Assembly: GCA_036250195.1 (NCBI GenBank)
Contig: JAVHZZ010000010.1
Coordinates: 108,490,278-108,554,277 of the forward strand
Origin: Mixophyes australis
Lineage: Eukaryota; Chordata; Amphibia; Anura; Limnodynastidae
Direction of reading: 5' to 3'
DNA: 64,000 bases
Below are positions 1-14,763 of this stretch, piece by piece. The number at the start of each line of letters is the position of its first letter. Position 1 is the stretch's first letter. Position numbers and translations under genes: made by a program. Below the pieces are notes generated by a model. That model had not been told where the DNA came from, did not search any database, and was given only the letters and a program-made list of their open reading frames with translations.

Positions 1-66
1 TATTCCAGGTCTTGGGACCTTTCTGCTCCCAGGTAAACACATTTCTGAGCAGTGAGAGTCTGGAAT
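1..66 (-). CDS. Gene A exon 5 (cysteine-rich linker), partial
   Basis: Exon 5 starts after TTTCAG at 72-67 and reads IPDSHCSEMCLPGSRK before leaving the window. It encodes the first two cysteines of the nine-cysteine linker between the ligand-binding and membrane domains. It closely matches exon 5 of gene B (44078-44201) and the isolated exon 5 at 57068-57191. Confidence 0.85.
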   Translation of the reverse strand, partial: MPDSHCSEMCLPGSRKVPRPGI

Positions 67-3000
67 CTGAAATAGAGATAATATATTTATGTGACAGTTT
101 TCACGTATAATTTTTTTTTTACATTTTTTTTTACAATTTTCAATGTTTTAGATCTAAGTCTTGTGTAATCACCATGTCTTCCCGATGGATTATTAAAATA
201 TTTTACTGTATGAGTCCCCATCACTACATGGAGATCGATCTATCACCCTTTATGTAAAATTTTCTTTTTCTTACTAACTTTTAATGTTCCTCCCTCCAAT
301 TTCACAGTATGTCGCCTTGTTCTAGAAATCTAATTTTCAATAATCTGTCTTGCTGGTCTCTGTTAACCCCTTTACTGTTGAGTCGTTTCTCATCCCTGTG
401 CTGAACCTTTATTGCCATTTTTTGGGCTAGTCACATTTCAACATCAATATCTGTAATTTGTTTATGCACAAATTATACCTTGTTTTTTTCAAAAGACTTT
501 AAATATTCAGAAAATGACCCTAGTTTGCTTAAACTTCCAAAGAAAGTGAATTATTAGAAATGTGTATATTTTTTTTCTAAACACTACCAATAAATACTTT
601 GTGATGATTGCTTTGGCAGCCAATCTCCAAAACAGCAATAAGTAGGATTTTACCCATAGGTTGTCATAATAAAATCTACACTTGCAAATGATATTGCATT
701 TTTTTTGCACATTTACATGGTCTTGAAATGAAATATAAATTGTGTAGGGATAATATAGATATCTATTTTTTTAAAAATGGGCTAACCTACTTCATCAAAA
801 GAGGGTACCCCTGGGTTCTTTGACCAGGATGGGGGAAGACCTAAGCAGTTATAGAAGCCAATTCTCCCCTTATCCTACTAATTTAGATTTCACTGTAGTT
901 TACGTTATGGTAAAATAAGTATTGTTTGTTCAACAGTTTTGTAGGAACACATAAGAACCTACGGTAGCATAAAATGTAAATATGGCCCAGACTAAATGTG
1001 TTATTTAATAAATGAAAAATTTAATAATTTAGGGGAAAAGGTTGTTAAGGATGAAAACATCTATGAATCTATCACTATATGTTTTGTATAATGAAAATGT
1101 GTAATTAGGATAATGCACGCCCTGTTGTAAATTATAACGTTATAAAAGTTACCATAGAGTCTGTGACCATAAGGTTAGAACAAGGCCACAGAGCTTTTAT
1201 ACAGGTCATAGAGTGCTGAGGTTACTTCAAATATGCAGAGAATTTTAAGGGGTAGGGGCATCGTTTAATCAGAATATTCATTGATAGACCGATCTTCATA
1301 ATTCCTTATATTACACGCGATGCTCTTAAGGTTGCAGCAATAACTGAGGGTGCAGCCTACAGGAAGTCACATGACACAGCTTCCTTTTTCATATTACAGG
1401 TGTATCCTCTGATTAGGAAACATTTGTGTCCATTAATGGAACATGAGAGAATGAATCCTACTGATCCTCATGTCAGAAATATGTAAGTGAAGCACCTTAC
1501 ATCTGATGTAAGGTGCACACTGCTAATAGAAAAAAATATCGGATGTCCACACACTGTTTATAGAAAATAATATTTATGGAAACATCAATTAAAATTGTCC
1601 ATTGATGTGATATATATAAGAATTAAGTAAACAGTGATTGCACCTAACCTGATTGACACCCTTCTTCCATGTTATTGCACTTTCATTGATTAAAAGCTGC
1701 CGATCTTCTTTATCCAATGGTCTGAATTCTCCAACTTGCCATGATCTCACTTTGTTTTCTTTTGTTATTATCCAATTTAAAATCTGATAATTAGTGATAA
1801 AATCTCCATTTTCATCAAAAATTAGAGGTGAGTCATCAGATGAATATTTAAGATTCTTCAAATAGTGATGTAACTTTAAAGCAAAAAAATTGAAGCTATA
1901 TCATAATATTCTGCACAATATACAGATAATTTAAAATGATTAATTAACTATATAATATTATGGATATATTGATTCAGCTAGTGTTCACTGGCTATCAATG
2001 TGGAATTTGTATGTTTTCCCCGTGTTTGCGTGGGTTTCCTCCGGGTGCTTTGGTTTCCTCCCATACTCCAAAAACATACTGATAGGTTCTTTGTCTGCTG
2101 ACAAAAAAAAGGACTCTAATGTTTGTGTGTTTCCTGTGGTAAAGACTTTATACTGTCAGGAACTGATGTGAATGATCAAATATTCTCTGCATTGCGAAAT
2201 ATGGTGGCACTATATAATAACTAACAGCGTAATGTAGCCCCTGACCATCTGTGGGGCAGTGTAGGTGTAGACACCTAATACCGGCCACCCAGGTGTAGCT
2301 CAGCCCTTTCTAACCCAGGCACAATGAGTAGTTCACTTCACTGATTCAGTCTCAGTTGTACCACGGTCAATCCTCTTGCCCTGATCTCACTAGAGGGTAC
2401 CTCTTCCTCTTTAGCCGTTCCACACCCGGCCGACATTAATACTCATGCCTGGACTTTTTGTCACACTTGCTCCTCTAGGGAAGTCTCCAGCACTCTCGTC
2501 TCTCCAGCCGGTCACACCAACTTAGAGGCATCTTTGATTTCACATCGCTACTCTCAGCAGTTATACTGACTCCTCTCTCTGCATCTTGTTGGGTTTCAGA
2601 ACCTATCTCTTGCAACTCAGGTTCTTGATCTCCCACACATCATTAGTTACAGTTGAGTCTCAGAGTGTCCCTTTCAGTAACCACACTACCACTATCCCTG
2701 ATCCCTGCTATACTGGAAGAGGGTACTGGCTACATTCAAATGCTCCTGTCCTGCCACTATGCACTAGCCTGTCATACAGGTGGTTTCATTCATACCCCAT
2801 CACTCATGGGCATCACACAGGTACATTCATTCAAAAAAGAAACATTAGATCTAGAAATGTAGAGAACTGCATGTGTAAATTGTATAAGTAAGCATGTACT
2901 AAAATGCAAGATATGTTTATTTTGTGTGCATCTAATAAGAAAAAAAAGTATTATAATATCTGACACACAACTCAGGCATAGGGCAGCAGAAGTAGTGCCG

Positions 3001-6000
3001 CAAGTATATACTTCATATGGTGTCCCCATCAGGAAATATTAAGCATTGCCACATCAGAAAAAAATAATTATTGCCCCACTGGTAATGAAATAGAATGCCA
3101 CTATAATATAATAAAATAATAAATATTTCCATTTCATGTAATCATTAATGAAATTTGGCTTACTAACTTATTTATAAAATAATTTGACCCCCGTAAGATT
3201 AATTAATAATAATTTTTGCCCCTCTAAACACGAAATCATGATTACTCTCATAAATAAAACTTGTATTTTGTCTCCTCTTATGGTAAGAATGGCCAGATAG
3301 ATCTAACAACATGCTTTTTTTATTCTGTTAATCTCGGACGAGTTTGACTAAACCATCGGCAGGATAGGTGTTTTAGAAACGACACAAATTGATGGAGATT
3401 GGATTTGGGAATGTCAAAATCGCAGGTTAATACATATGGCGGCGTTGCACATTGAAACCCTAGTAATCAAATCGCTGAAAAAAAATCGCAGCTTGATACA
3501 TTTACCCCCAGGTCTTTGCTATTGGTGTCAGTTTTTTACATCACTTGAATTGACTGTAGAGAGGCATTTCTCCAATGACAGACAATTATAATGTGCAGCG
3601 AGCTCTGATTCTTCTGCAGAGTTGCACGGATGCGCACGCGCCCATTTGTTTCACAGTCTAGGGACTCACCTACAGGAGATGCCTTGGCGTTGACAGGTGA
3701 GATTATCCCAATATAGCTATATTGGTTTATGTATATGCTGTACCTACTGACACATAGTGATTTATATGTTTGCTTTAGAGTGCTGAACAACATTTTCTTT
3801 TGTTCTCACATACACGGGGTCTTAATTGTCCTGGCTGCACTTTTTCTAATTATTTCCTTCACTTCTACACATTTCATTAAATTAAAGAAGCGTGTATTCT
3901 TCTTTTTCACAGATTAAAGACCGTACACAAATGTTGCATATTCATATAATCTGAACAATTTTCTGGAGGGAGACACAGAATGGTGCAAGTTTCTGATAGA
4001 CTGAATACACAGGAATTCTGAGAAATGACATGGTTATAACAGGAAATGTGCAGATGGGGTCTATTTATGAAGACCCCCTCAGATATCTAGATTTTCTATC
4101 AATGCATAAATAAAAACATAGAAAACCAGCCCCCAAAACAAAATAAATAAAAAAAAATTATTTTAATTCTAAATAATTTTTCCTGTGGGCACACCCAGCT
4201 ACCGCCATCCTGAGATGGTGTTAGCAATCAGAGTGGTACTTGTACTGCTTGCGAGACCCCAAGCGATGGCCACCTGTCTGTAATAACCTTTACTGGCCGG
4301 GGCATTTAGTAAATAATTGGAACCCTTACATTTTGCGATAAAAATCCCCTTTTTGCAGGATTTAGGGCTTATCTCCCTCTAATACATAGACCAACTAGAG
4401 AGAAACTACATCCGTATATGCATATACCCTGCATTAAACAGCATTGTTTGTGAGTCTCTTTGTGGTTTCCAGGTTCAAAATAAACCTGAACAATTCGTTC
4501 AAAGTAACACATTGATTTGAAAATAAAACTCTTCCATAATTACTCATCTTTATACTATGTAATATGTAGTTAATGATGTCATTCCTATAGAAGGTATTTT
4601 TTTAAATACATTTCCAAATGGACGTCAGTTGGAGACCATCATTTGTTAATATAATTTTGTTACCTGATGTTTAATATAGTAGAATTTAGTTTCCATTTTT
4701 TGATGTTCGTTGTACAGAAATAAGTGCATATTATTTAGAGCACGAACCATAACAGTGACTGCTAAATACACTCGCGGGAAAATCCCATAGTAGCTAAAAT
4801 GACGATGTCGTGTAATCAATTCTTTTCCAGAGCATTTATGAAGACTTATATTATACATGGAGCCATAATTATAACACTGTGGTTGGCCACTGAAGCAGCA
4901 ATTATAGTATAATACACAAATATGTTCAAGTAACTTATCTTTAGGGTAATTGTCAGGTATAATTTTCATAAAGAATGGCAACATATCTGGTATTAGTATT
5001 TGGTAATTGTCAAGTACCAAACTACCATTAAATATCTTGCCAAAAAAATCTATGAGAAACTTGTTATTTGCCCAAATAGGACTAAGGACTATGGTCCGGT
5101 CACTGAGAACATCAGATATTTCATCTACACATCTCATGAAAGTCTGAGAAAATGTCCCACAAAGTATTATAACTTTAGCATTTGATTTGCTAATTATTTC
5201 AGCAGTCCTTTTATTTATCCAGTCTTTATGTTTACTGCTCATTTTTATGGTGAAAGCAACACAGATGCCTCTTCTGTTTACATAATTTGTCAGAAGTTCA
5301 ACTTCGATATCTCCGCTGTCATCATCTGAGGCTAAAATTCCAATCCACGTCCATCCAAAATATTTTAGAATTTTAGATAACATTGAATAAATAGTGCGAT
5401 TATTTTGAAGAGTTCTGAAAAAAGTTGGATAAAAACGTCTGTCACCTAGCGCAGAATGTGTTGCACCATAGCTGATCTACAAGGAACAAATAAATACAAT
5501 AAGTAAAATATATTTTACAATTTAAAGTATGACTGCCTATTAAACTTTGGGAATATCTCCTTGGTTTTGTGAAGTGAATCACATGTTGGGCCAGAGTGAC
5601 TAGATTCATTTCACAAAGATTTTATTAAAAGTTCAAACGAAATATAGTTTCAAAATACATTTTATAGATTTAAGCAACTTTATTATAGATATTTAATTAA
5701 TATGTCATTATATTTGACTTTTCATATAAAACTTGCAGTTTTAGATCAATTATTTGAAAGACATTCTAATTAAAAAAGGACATTTAAGTAATATAAACAA
5801 AATTTATGGTCTGTTAAGCAATACATGTGGAGATCTCCGGTAGAGAGGAGTAAAACCCCAGCATTAGAATTATTTAATATATTGTTATGTTTGATATTCT
5901 TATGAATTTTTTGTCTTAAAAAAATATTTTAAAACACAATTTTGTTAAAAACAAATAAACTTCAAAAGATAATTTTGTTTCAAATTTCAAAACATTTTAT

Positions 6001-9000
6001 AACCCACCCTTCAAAAATTAATTAGCCATCAATGAAACACTGATAGTTATATTAGCAACTTAAAATTTGCATTTTCTGTACATCCTTGTACATCCGCCAT
6101 TACATCATTGACACTCCTTGTTTCCCACCAAGAAACCCCCAAAACTTAACCCTTTCAGCAACAAGCCATCACCAAAGTAATTCAAGACAATATAGAGGCA
6201 GGAGAGCAGTTCAAACAACTGTGAAATTATTTTGAATATGTAGAACACATTCAGAATAACTGATGATCAGATACAGAGCAAACACAGCTTGCAACTGGTT
6301 AATGAGCACAGAAAAACTTTCTAGTAATGGTAGCCTCAAACAGCTGTAGTAATTAGAGGTCTTCAGAGACATTGGCAATCTGTTGAACTTCAAACAATAT
6401 AATAACAGTTCTGATAGTAAGCAATATTACTCACAGATCCATTATTAGTAATGGAGGATAGCCAATATATCTAATCACATTAAGGAAGCAAAAGTCCAAA
6501 CGCAAGTGAGACAAACCCAGACTCCCTCAGTGCAGTATCAGCAGGCACAGTGATGTAGAAAGATTTATCTCCTAGCCTAGATTTGTTATTGATTTGTATT
6601 TTACACAAATGTAATCGCTGATTGCCACATGTGTGCAATTAACTATTGAGGTTTCTCATTGGTTTCTACTTGAAAAAATAAAGTAGGATCACCCTCATTA
6701 CACCAATTTCCATCTGATGAAAGTGCAGTCTGCACAAAAACGCGTCAAGATTCTTTATCATCATGGAGCTGTAACATCTATTGACATATCTAAGCTGATA
6801 TTGACAGCTCAAATCTGTTGCTATACTAATTTTCAAGTAACGTAGGATCATCATCAGCATCAATTTTTATTTATATAGCGTCAGCAGATTCCGTAGCGCT
6901 TTACAATTGGGAACAAACAGTAATAAAACAATACTGGGTAATACATACATACAGAGTGGTAAGAGGGCCCTGCTCACAAGCTTACAATCTATGGATCCTT
7001 CTATGATATTGAAATTCAGACAACAGACTCAGCATCAGAGTCATGTGACCGAGACTCTCACTATTTGAGCTACACTGGCGTGATCTCTACCCTCCGCAAA
7101 TTCGAAACCTGTGCAGGAAGCTGTTACTTCTAAGCGTAGAAACCTCTGTGAGTAGCCGATAATTCTGTAAATTTAAACAGCGGTTGTCAGCAACTTTATG
7201 TGCATATTGCAACACTTTCATTCCAGGAACTGAACTGTAGAAATATAGCCTTTATAGTACTATTTTGGCCAAAGGAGTACCAAGTAGGAACTGTATAACT
7301 CCTCAACGCAGCATTTGATTATCATATATTGATTGCATTTCCAGTGTTTATTAGTTGACTACCAGTCATATTTGTGTGTTTTATTGGGTTTTTATTTATC
7401 ATTTATAAATAAATATTTTATGTATAATTATAAAAGGGAATGTGACTCTTTTTAATATTAATATTAATTGACTATCTACTTAGTGCAGTCACAGTGTTTT
7501 CATCTCGGTACAATTTCTATTGGAATAATTCCACAATCCTATGTGACAGCAGCTGCTATTTTGTTTAAGCTTTTATTCCTTAGCGCCTATAGGTTTTTTT
7601 TTGTCTAAGGTGCGTATGTGGAGCACGGTCAATTTAATCCGAGTGACACATAAACACCTGTAGATAATATTTATTCTTTCCTAGCCAGCAGACAATTACT
7701 TCATATAAGCAGTTATATGTTCAAGCTGCAGTGCTCACAGAAGAATTCAAAGTAAGCTGGATGACAAAAAGCTGATATGAAATAGGAGTGCTGTTTGCCA
7801 AGGATCAGAGTCAGCTATGAAGCAGAGACCGGTAACTGAACAATCGCAAAAAATAGACTGTACAGGAGTCCAGAATAACTTCTATCATTGACAAAGATTG
7901 CGTAGAACAGGAGGGGGGATTAAACTCCATGGGGCATATTTACCAAATGGCAGATTTGAAAAAGTGGAGATGTTGCCTATAGCAACCAATCTGATTTTAG
8001 CATTCATTTATTTAGTGCATTCTACAAAATGACAGCTTGAACCTGATTGGTTGCTATAGGAAACAGCTCCACTTTTTAAAACCCGCAGTTTAGTAAATTT
8101 ACCCAAAAGTACCCACAGGTCAGGAGAGACTCATTTCCTAATTTAATGAAGCAGTTGTGCGAGGACTCATGTAGCTGATGAGGCAGTCCCAATAGCCTAA
8201 CATCATGCTTATTATCCACTAACCCAAGAGACCCTTATTTGCTTGTGTTTAACACAAACCACGATTCTTGCCACAGGAGTTTTGATGTAATGACCCCACT
8301 ACACCAGAGAATACAAACTATCCACAATCACATTCACAAGTCAAATATTCATTATTGCTAACATTATATTCAATTGCTTTGGACGACTTATGTCTTGTTT
8401 ACCTGTGAGTACCGATATACTCCTAATAATTGGGCTATTGGTACAGTCATTTCTGAATGGTGATCTCCAATAAAACCAATCACCTTGCCTCGCTCTGTAC
8501 AGGAATAATTAGGCACCATCCGTCCTGGTCCAGATAATATCTGTAATACACTTTTTATTGCCTTATTCCCAGCATTACAAGAGTCATATACATGATATCC
8601 AAGTGTTATATTAGGTAAAATATAAGAATTGTTGTTAAGTTTCTCAATGGCAAACTGAAAAGTCAGTAGATTTTTGTAATATTGTGGCGAAGGTCTGTGA
8701 AACGAAAATACGGTAAATTGTCCAATTATATGTTTTTTTAAATGGAAGAAGTAGCTAAAAAAACAGTGGAACAAAAATAAAAATATATGTATCCCTACTC
8801 ACAGGCACCCAAATCACAATATCAACGAGGGCCAACTTAACATAACATTTCACAGACTAGAACCGATGATGAAAAATGGGCAATATGTTGAGAGCATCAA
8901 AGTCCTTATTTTAAGGGCATTGAAAAGGATTTGTACACCTTGCTTCTCTGTAGGTTGCTGTAGACGGGAGCCGTAGATTTTATCTGACCTTTATCAAGTG

Positions 9001-10760
9001 AGACTGAAGAGATAGTAACAGTAAATGTTAGACCTAGAGTGTTCCAAACAGGTGGCTGCCTAAGATGTAAATCTGGAATGTCACCCACAAGCTAAAAACA
9101 TAAATACATGGATAAAAAAGGGGATAAACATCATAAGGCGCTGCCTATACCATAATGAACAGGACATACATCACATAAGTCCAAAACATGGTCATGGAGT
9201 CCAATGAATAATGAGAGGGTTCTTTATCCGATCCACACAATGGTGAAAAAATCTTCTTTGCGATACAAGTATCTTTCAAGAGGTGCTCATATTCATGAAG
9301 CAGAAATATTTGAAAGAATACAAGAAGATGCAATAATGTATTACCTTCAATCAAAATGTGTTAAAAACATATTAAAACGTAAGTAGAGAGATATATAGAC
9401 CTCAGATTTCATTGCAGTAAAGATATAGACACTCCATTAATGCCAGGTAATGGCCGCCTTACAGATTTGGCCGATGGTAATGGCTCATAACGCAGTTCTG
9501 TTATCCAAGAGTCCACTGGATCGTAGACACTTCAGAACAGGTGAGACGGTTAGTACAAGGCTGGAGATTGACTGTGCTGACGCATTTCAACCTTCCACAG
9601 GTCTTTTTTAAGGCATATATAGTCATTCCAATAGAGCAACTATTTATAATAAAGGAGCTATATCGTGTGATCTGCTCAGGCTTCTATCACCTGATCATTT
9701 TCAAAGAGGGATAGATACAATATAGCAATAGTATGATTCATATAACATCAAACAATTCCTAATACAATCTAAAATACATAAATTCAAATGGTAGACAAAT
9801 TCACAGATAATTTCGAACCTCCCTCTCTCATATACTTAATCACATGGGGCCTGATTCATTAAGGAACTTAAATTAAGACGTTTCATATTTAAGTCTCCTG
9901 GACAAAACCATGGTACAATGCAAGGGGTGAAAATTAGTTTTCTGTTTTGCATATAAGTTAAATACTGACTGTTTTTTCATGTAGCACACAAATACTTGAT
10001 AGCTTATTTGTACACTGAAATTTAAAGTTGATATTTGTGTGCTACATGAAAAAACAGTCAGTATTTAACTGACCAATGTTGGACCAATGAACCCATTATG
10101 ACGTTACCCTTGTGGAAGCATTAATTGAATAGTTTGTCAGATGGCTGCTCAGCCGCAAAATACTCAGCGTGGCAAAATTCACAAGTGCTGTTCATAGGAC
10201 CACAGTTATGAGCATTAAGATTTGTTTTATCAAAGTTACAGACATCAGGAATGGCGTGGCATCTTGTTCACTGACTGTGATATTACCTCTGTTCTGTTCG
10301 CTCTTTGATTGGTTTCTCTGTGACGGGCAGTTTGCTGAGGGTCAGATTTACATGGTGATGACGTTCTTTGGTCATCAGTCATAGTTTGTCGCTGGGCTTT
10401 ATCCCGCTCCGTCCTTCGTCTTTTTGCTGCTTCTTGCTGTGCAGTTACTCCCACAGCAGACATTTGCCTTTTAGGTGGCCTCACAGTTACACTTTGTTGC
10501 TTAAATTAATTATTATGTTCCTATTAATTTTACAGTAAGTGTAAATAAAAAGAATGGATAGAAAATCGAGTCAATTTTGAATAGCAAAGGTCGTTATAGA
10601 TGGCAACTGCCACTCGAAATAACCTAAATAAACCAAACAAATAAGCCCAAGAAATGAGGAAAGTCAGTAGGAATAGTAAAGTACACAAAAGAGTCATTTG
10701 CAAACATTTTACCAAATTTGTGTTTCGTGTGTATTTATAAAGGTGAGGGGCAGCATCAGC

Positions 10761-10814
<54 letters not shown>

Positions 10815-13800
10815 TGGAGAAAGGTGTTGTTTGTGCTGCTTTTATACATATATTGCATTTCTGATAATCTGTACAATCCTCCCAACACGGAATCGGGACA
10901 CCCAACCATCGTGCACAATCAAAGTGGTGGATGCTTAACTTTTATGCTATTCGGAGAGACACCCTCCCCCCCTCTACAGACAAGCACACAAAATTCATCC
11001 CCTCCCCCAAATCAAATGTAGCCCAGGTTCACTTCATCCATTCTCTATCTGATGTGGTCTGGGATAAACACACACACGATTAAGGTATTTTTACTCATAT
11101 ATAAAACAAGTTAATAATTCAGAGTGATGTACTATATTATGTCTTATAGCATTTATGCTTAGTACACTGTTTTGTATTATGTGTTAAATTATGAGGAGTA
11201 TAAAAATACAAACTATTTTACATGAATAGCTCTTGCGTGCAGTCTTTCTTAAAAGTAATTATAAGTATAGATGCTCACTGACCCCAGTGAAGTGGTTTTG
11301 GTTTTGGATCTGGATTATCTTCGTGCTTTGGTTTTGGTTTTGGCAAAACCACCCTCATGTGCTTTGGTTTTGGTTTGGTTTTGGATCTGTATTGTTTCAG
11401 AAAAATTGCTAAAATATGCTAAAATAATGAATAAAATAATGGAAAAAAAAATAAAATCACATACTTTTTTTTTTATCCTACATTTTTATTATTAACCTCA
11501 ATAACACTAGTTTCAAGTCATTTGCAGTCAATTTTGACCACCTCACAGGTCACAATATTAGTTTCATACACTTTCAAACAAAGATTGCAGCAGTTCTTGC
11601 CAGTGATAAGAAAAAGGCCATTGTTATGCCGGGGCATAAGACCAAAAATCCACCACTTATGTGTGCAATTATTTTTACACAAATCCTGACAACAGTTGTA
11701 TAGCCATTTGTAGCATTTGTAAAGCCACACTCAGCAGAGGTAGAGACCTTAACCATCTGGGATCCTCATCCATGTTACGGCATTTGAAGTGAGTTCATGG
11801 AAAGCTGTTGGGAAAATCAGAAACTTATGTTAAAAAATAACAATAAGCAGTCCAGCATCAGCTACCTCCCTTCTCTCAGCTAGATCCCAGCACCTGCAAT
11901 CTACACCCCAACACCTTCATCATCAATATCCTCACAAGTGATGGGAGTTAGTCCTGCATCCAAGCTGTTAAGGCGAGATGACTCCTCCACTAACCATGAT
12001 TCCTCTGAATAATTATTGAACATGCTGCTGGGGGTGGATCTTCCACCCAGAAGAAGACTACTAGTAGTTTACAACAATTGACTGTTAAACAATCCTTTGC
12101 TAGAGGAAGCAAGAAAGCTGTTACCCAGTAACAAAGCGGATCACAGACGCCATGGGGTCTATGCTAGTATTAGATCTGCATCCAATATCCACTATTAATG
12201 CAGCTGGTGTTAGACAATTACTTGAGGTCTTGTGTCCCCATTACCAAATTTCATCACAACACCATTTTACTAGTAAAGCTATTCCTCACCACTCCTAAAA
12301 GGTTGGTAAAAATGTAATTATTGGGCTACAAAATGCCATTCTACATACTCTACACTTAACCACAGATATCAGGACAAGCAGAACTGAAAAAACTAAAGAT
12401 TATATCACTGACAGCCCACTGGGTCGGTGATTCGCCTTCATCAGCAGGAACAGCAGCAGCATTGACCCAAATATGTCACATTTTTCTGAGGCAGGCTACT
12501 CTGTGTATCATCTGCTTCACTAAAAGGCATAATATTGTTATTATATATATTTATTATTAGTGTCAATAGTGTTATCGAGGATAAGGTCACCTCTAAAAAA
12601 GAGATGGGTTTGCAAAGAGAATCTAAAGATTTGAAGGCTGTGGGAAAGTCGGATTGAGCGTGGTAGGGAATTCCATAAGTGGGGAGCAGCACGGGAGAAG
12701 TCTTGAAGGCGGGAGTGAGAGGTGGTTATCAGAGACGAGACAAGGCGCAGGCTAGAGGTAATACTGCTGACAACCTGTTTGAAAAACTAAGGAATGTCAT
12801 TGCAACATGGCTTATCCTGCTTGGACTCTCCTGAGGATATGTGATTTCTGATAACGCCACCAATATTGTTAGAGCATTCCAGCAGGGGGAATTCCATCAC
12901 ATTTCCTGTTTTGCTAACACAATCAACTTGGTGGTACAGAACTTTTTATTAATTACAATGACATGCAGGAGATACTGTCTGTGTTCCCAAAAATGTTGGT
13001 CATTTTCAGGATTGTGCAACAGCATGTAGGAGAATGCAGCAGCTGCAAGAAGACTAGAATTTGAGGCGGAATGTACTTTAGTCCAGCGAAGTAGACACCT
13101 GTGAAGAGAGCGCAGATACAGCTAGCTTGAGTCAAGTGATTGCCTTAATTATACTTTTTGAGAAGCAGCTAGAGAAATTGAAGGAGGAAATTAAACCAAA
13201 CAAATCCGCTAACTATATTGTTTGTAATTGTAGATTAAATACTTAATTCGCTTCACCAGGATCAAAGAGCTATCAACATCTTGTAATGACGTCTACTCCT
13301 TTAATTTCTCTGGCAACTGGATCTAGGAAAAAACTTAGATTTCACAAGACACCCAGTGGTGATGCAGATGAGTCAGCACAACATTTTGACATTTGCTCTG
13401 CTCTAAAAGAATTGCCCAAAAATCGTGACAACTCTGCCATAAAATGAACTACAAATTCCATGAGAAAGGCCATTATCTGCAATTACATAAAAGTACACAG
13501 ACTTCTGTGATGGTGGATTCCAGCGGGGTTGAATTAGTATTATTTGAGGAAGATGTACACAATGATGAGGGTGAATATGATGACAGTGTAGATTGCAGGT
13601 GCTGAAATCTAGCTAAGAGAAGGGAACTACCTGATGCTCATATGCCTGGTAATATTCTGGGTAGAAATGCATCTTGGCAATTTTATGTTTTTCTACAGTA
13701 AACTTTCACCTTTTTTTAGAGAGGTTTATTTTTTCTTTAAAAAGGTACAAGCTTTTTAATTACATTTTTGTTTCCCTGACATAAAACCACTATGCACTTG

Positions 13801-14710
13801 AACATAGACTTTAGCACATAAGGTAGAGGGATAAGTATCATCATGCGTGAGACTGTAGAGTGACAAGAACAATGTCACCCCTCCTGTTTCTGTATGAGCT
13901 ATGGCACAGTACAATGTCACTGGAGACTTTTAAGAACACTGACAGCCCTATTATTACAGTTTCTGTTTCAGCACTAAACTTTGCCCCCTCTCCTGTTTCT
14001 GAGTAAGCTATGGTACAGTAAAATGTAACTGCAGATTTAGACCAAGACAGCCAGCCATATAATTTCAGCAATGACTCTTAGCAATGGAGCACTCCTCTTT
14101 GTGTGTTACCTATATAACACTGTAGAATTTGCCTGCAAATTCAGAAGACAAACTGCTAGCCCTCCTATTTGTATTTCAGCAATTTCCCTGCAGAATTACA
14201 CCAACCCTGACAGCACTAGTATTTGTATTTTTCTGCAATGAGAATTAGCAATGCAACTTTCCTTTTTGTGTGTTACCTATATAACACAGTAGAATTTGAC
14301 TGCATAATTACATCAACCCTGTTATTTCTATTGTTCTGCAATGAGCATTACCAATGCAGCAATGGATCTCTTCTGAATGTTGCTGATAACTTTGTTAAAC
14401 ACTGCTACCACCCTCCTCTTTAAATTATGTAACTTTGCCTGCCCAACTGCTCTACACTTTGTCCTACCCCTTCTGTGTCCCTCTCGCAAATTGCCCTAGG
14501 TCGCCCTGGAGGGCGGTATTTATAGATTCCAAAACTCGCAAGATCCGAGATCCGACAACGCAACGATGGCGTTTTGCCTCGATTTCGATTCCGAAAAAGT
14601 GCGAAAGTACCGAGTCTACTCGGCTTGGTACTCGGAACCCCTAAGTTCGGGGGAGTTCGGTTCCCGAGGAACAGAGCCTGAGCATCTCTAATTATAAGTT
14701 TAGGATATAT

Positions 14711-14763
<53 letters not shown>

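Larger units (their letters stand above)
5477..8402. other. Intron 2 of gene A
   Basis: 2.9 kb of AT-rich DNA between exons 2 and 3. It contains a LINE tail (6862-6996) and a palindromic MITE (7931-8104), listed separately. Otherwise I see nothing coding. Confidence 0.5.
11266..14690 (+). mobile_element. Decayed hAT-superfamily DNA transposon with 8-bp target duplication
   Basis: Termini TATAGATGCTCA (11266) and TGAGCATCTCTA (ending 14690) form imperfect inverted repeats. They are flanked by the identical 8-mer ATTATAAG at 11258-11265 and 14691-14698, the duplication length typical of hAT. The interior holds broken plus-strand transposase pieces: near 12350 a stretch resembling the TTDIRTSR region, and at 12841-13029 ISDNATNIVRAFQQGEFHH followed by ISCFANTINLVVQ. 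An L2-type LINE fragment interrupts it at 12531-12780. The 3' third contains internal repeats around TGTGTGTTACCTATATAACA (14100 and 14260). It lies in intron 1 of gene A in antisense and explains much of that intron's length. Frameshifts and stops make it inactive. Confidence 0.88.

Noticed and set aside
2586..3029. Overlapping frames on both strands
   Set aside because: They lie in a GC-richer repeat-like stretch of an intron and show no family features.
4646..5383. A stand-alone 245-residue gene
   Set aside because: It is exon 3 of gene A; the ATG is internal and the last codons are intron.
10709..10918. 69-codon minus-strand frame with IYIYIY run
   Set aside because: Translation of the (TA)n microsatellite.
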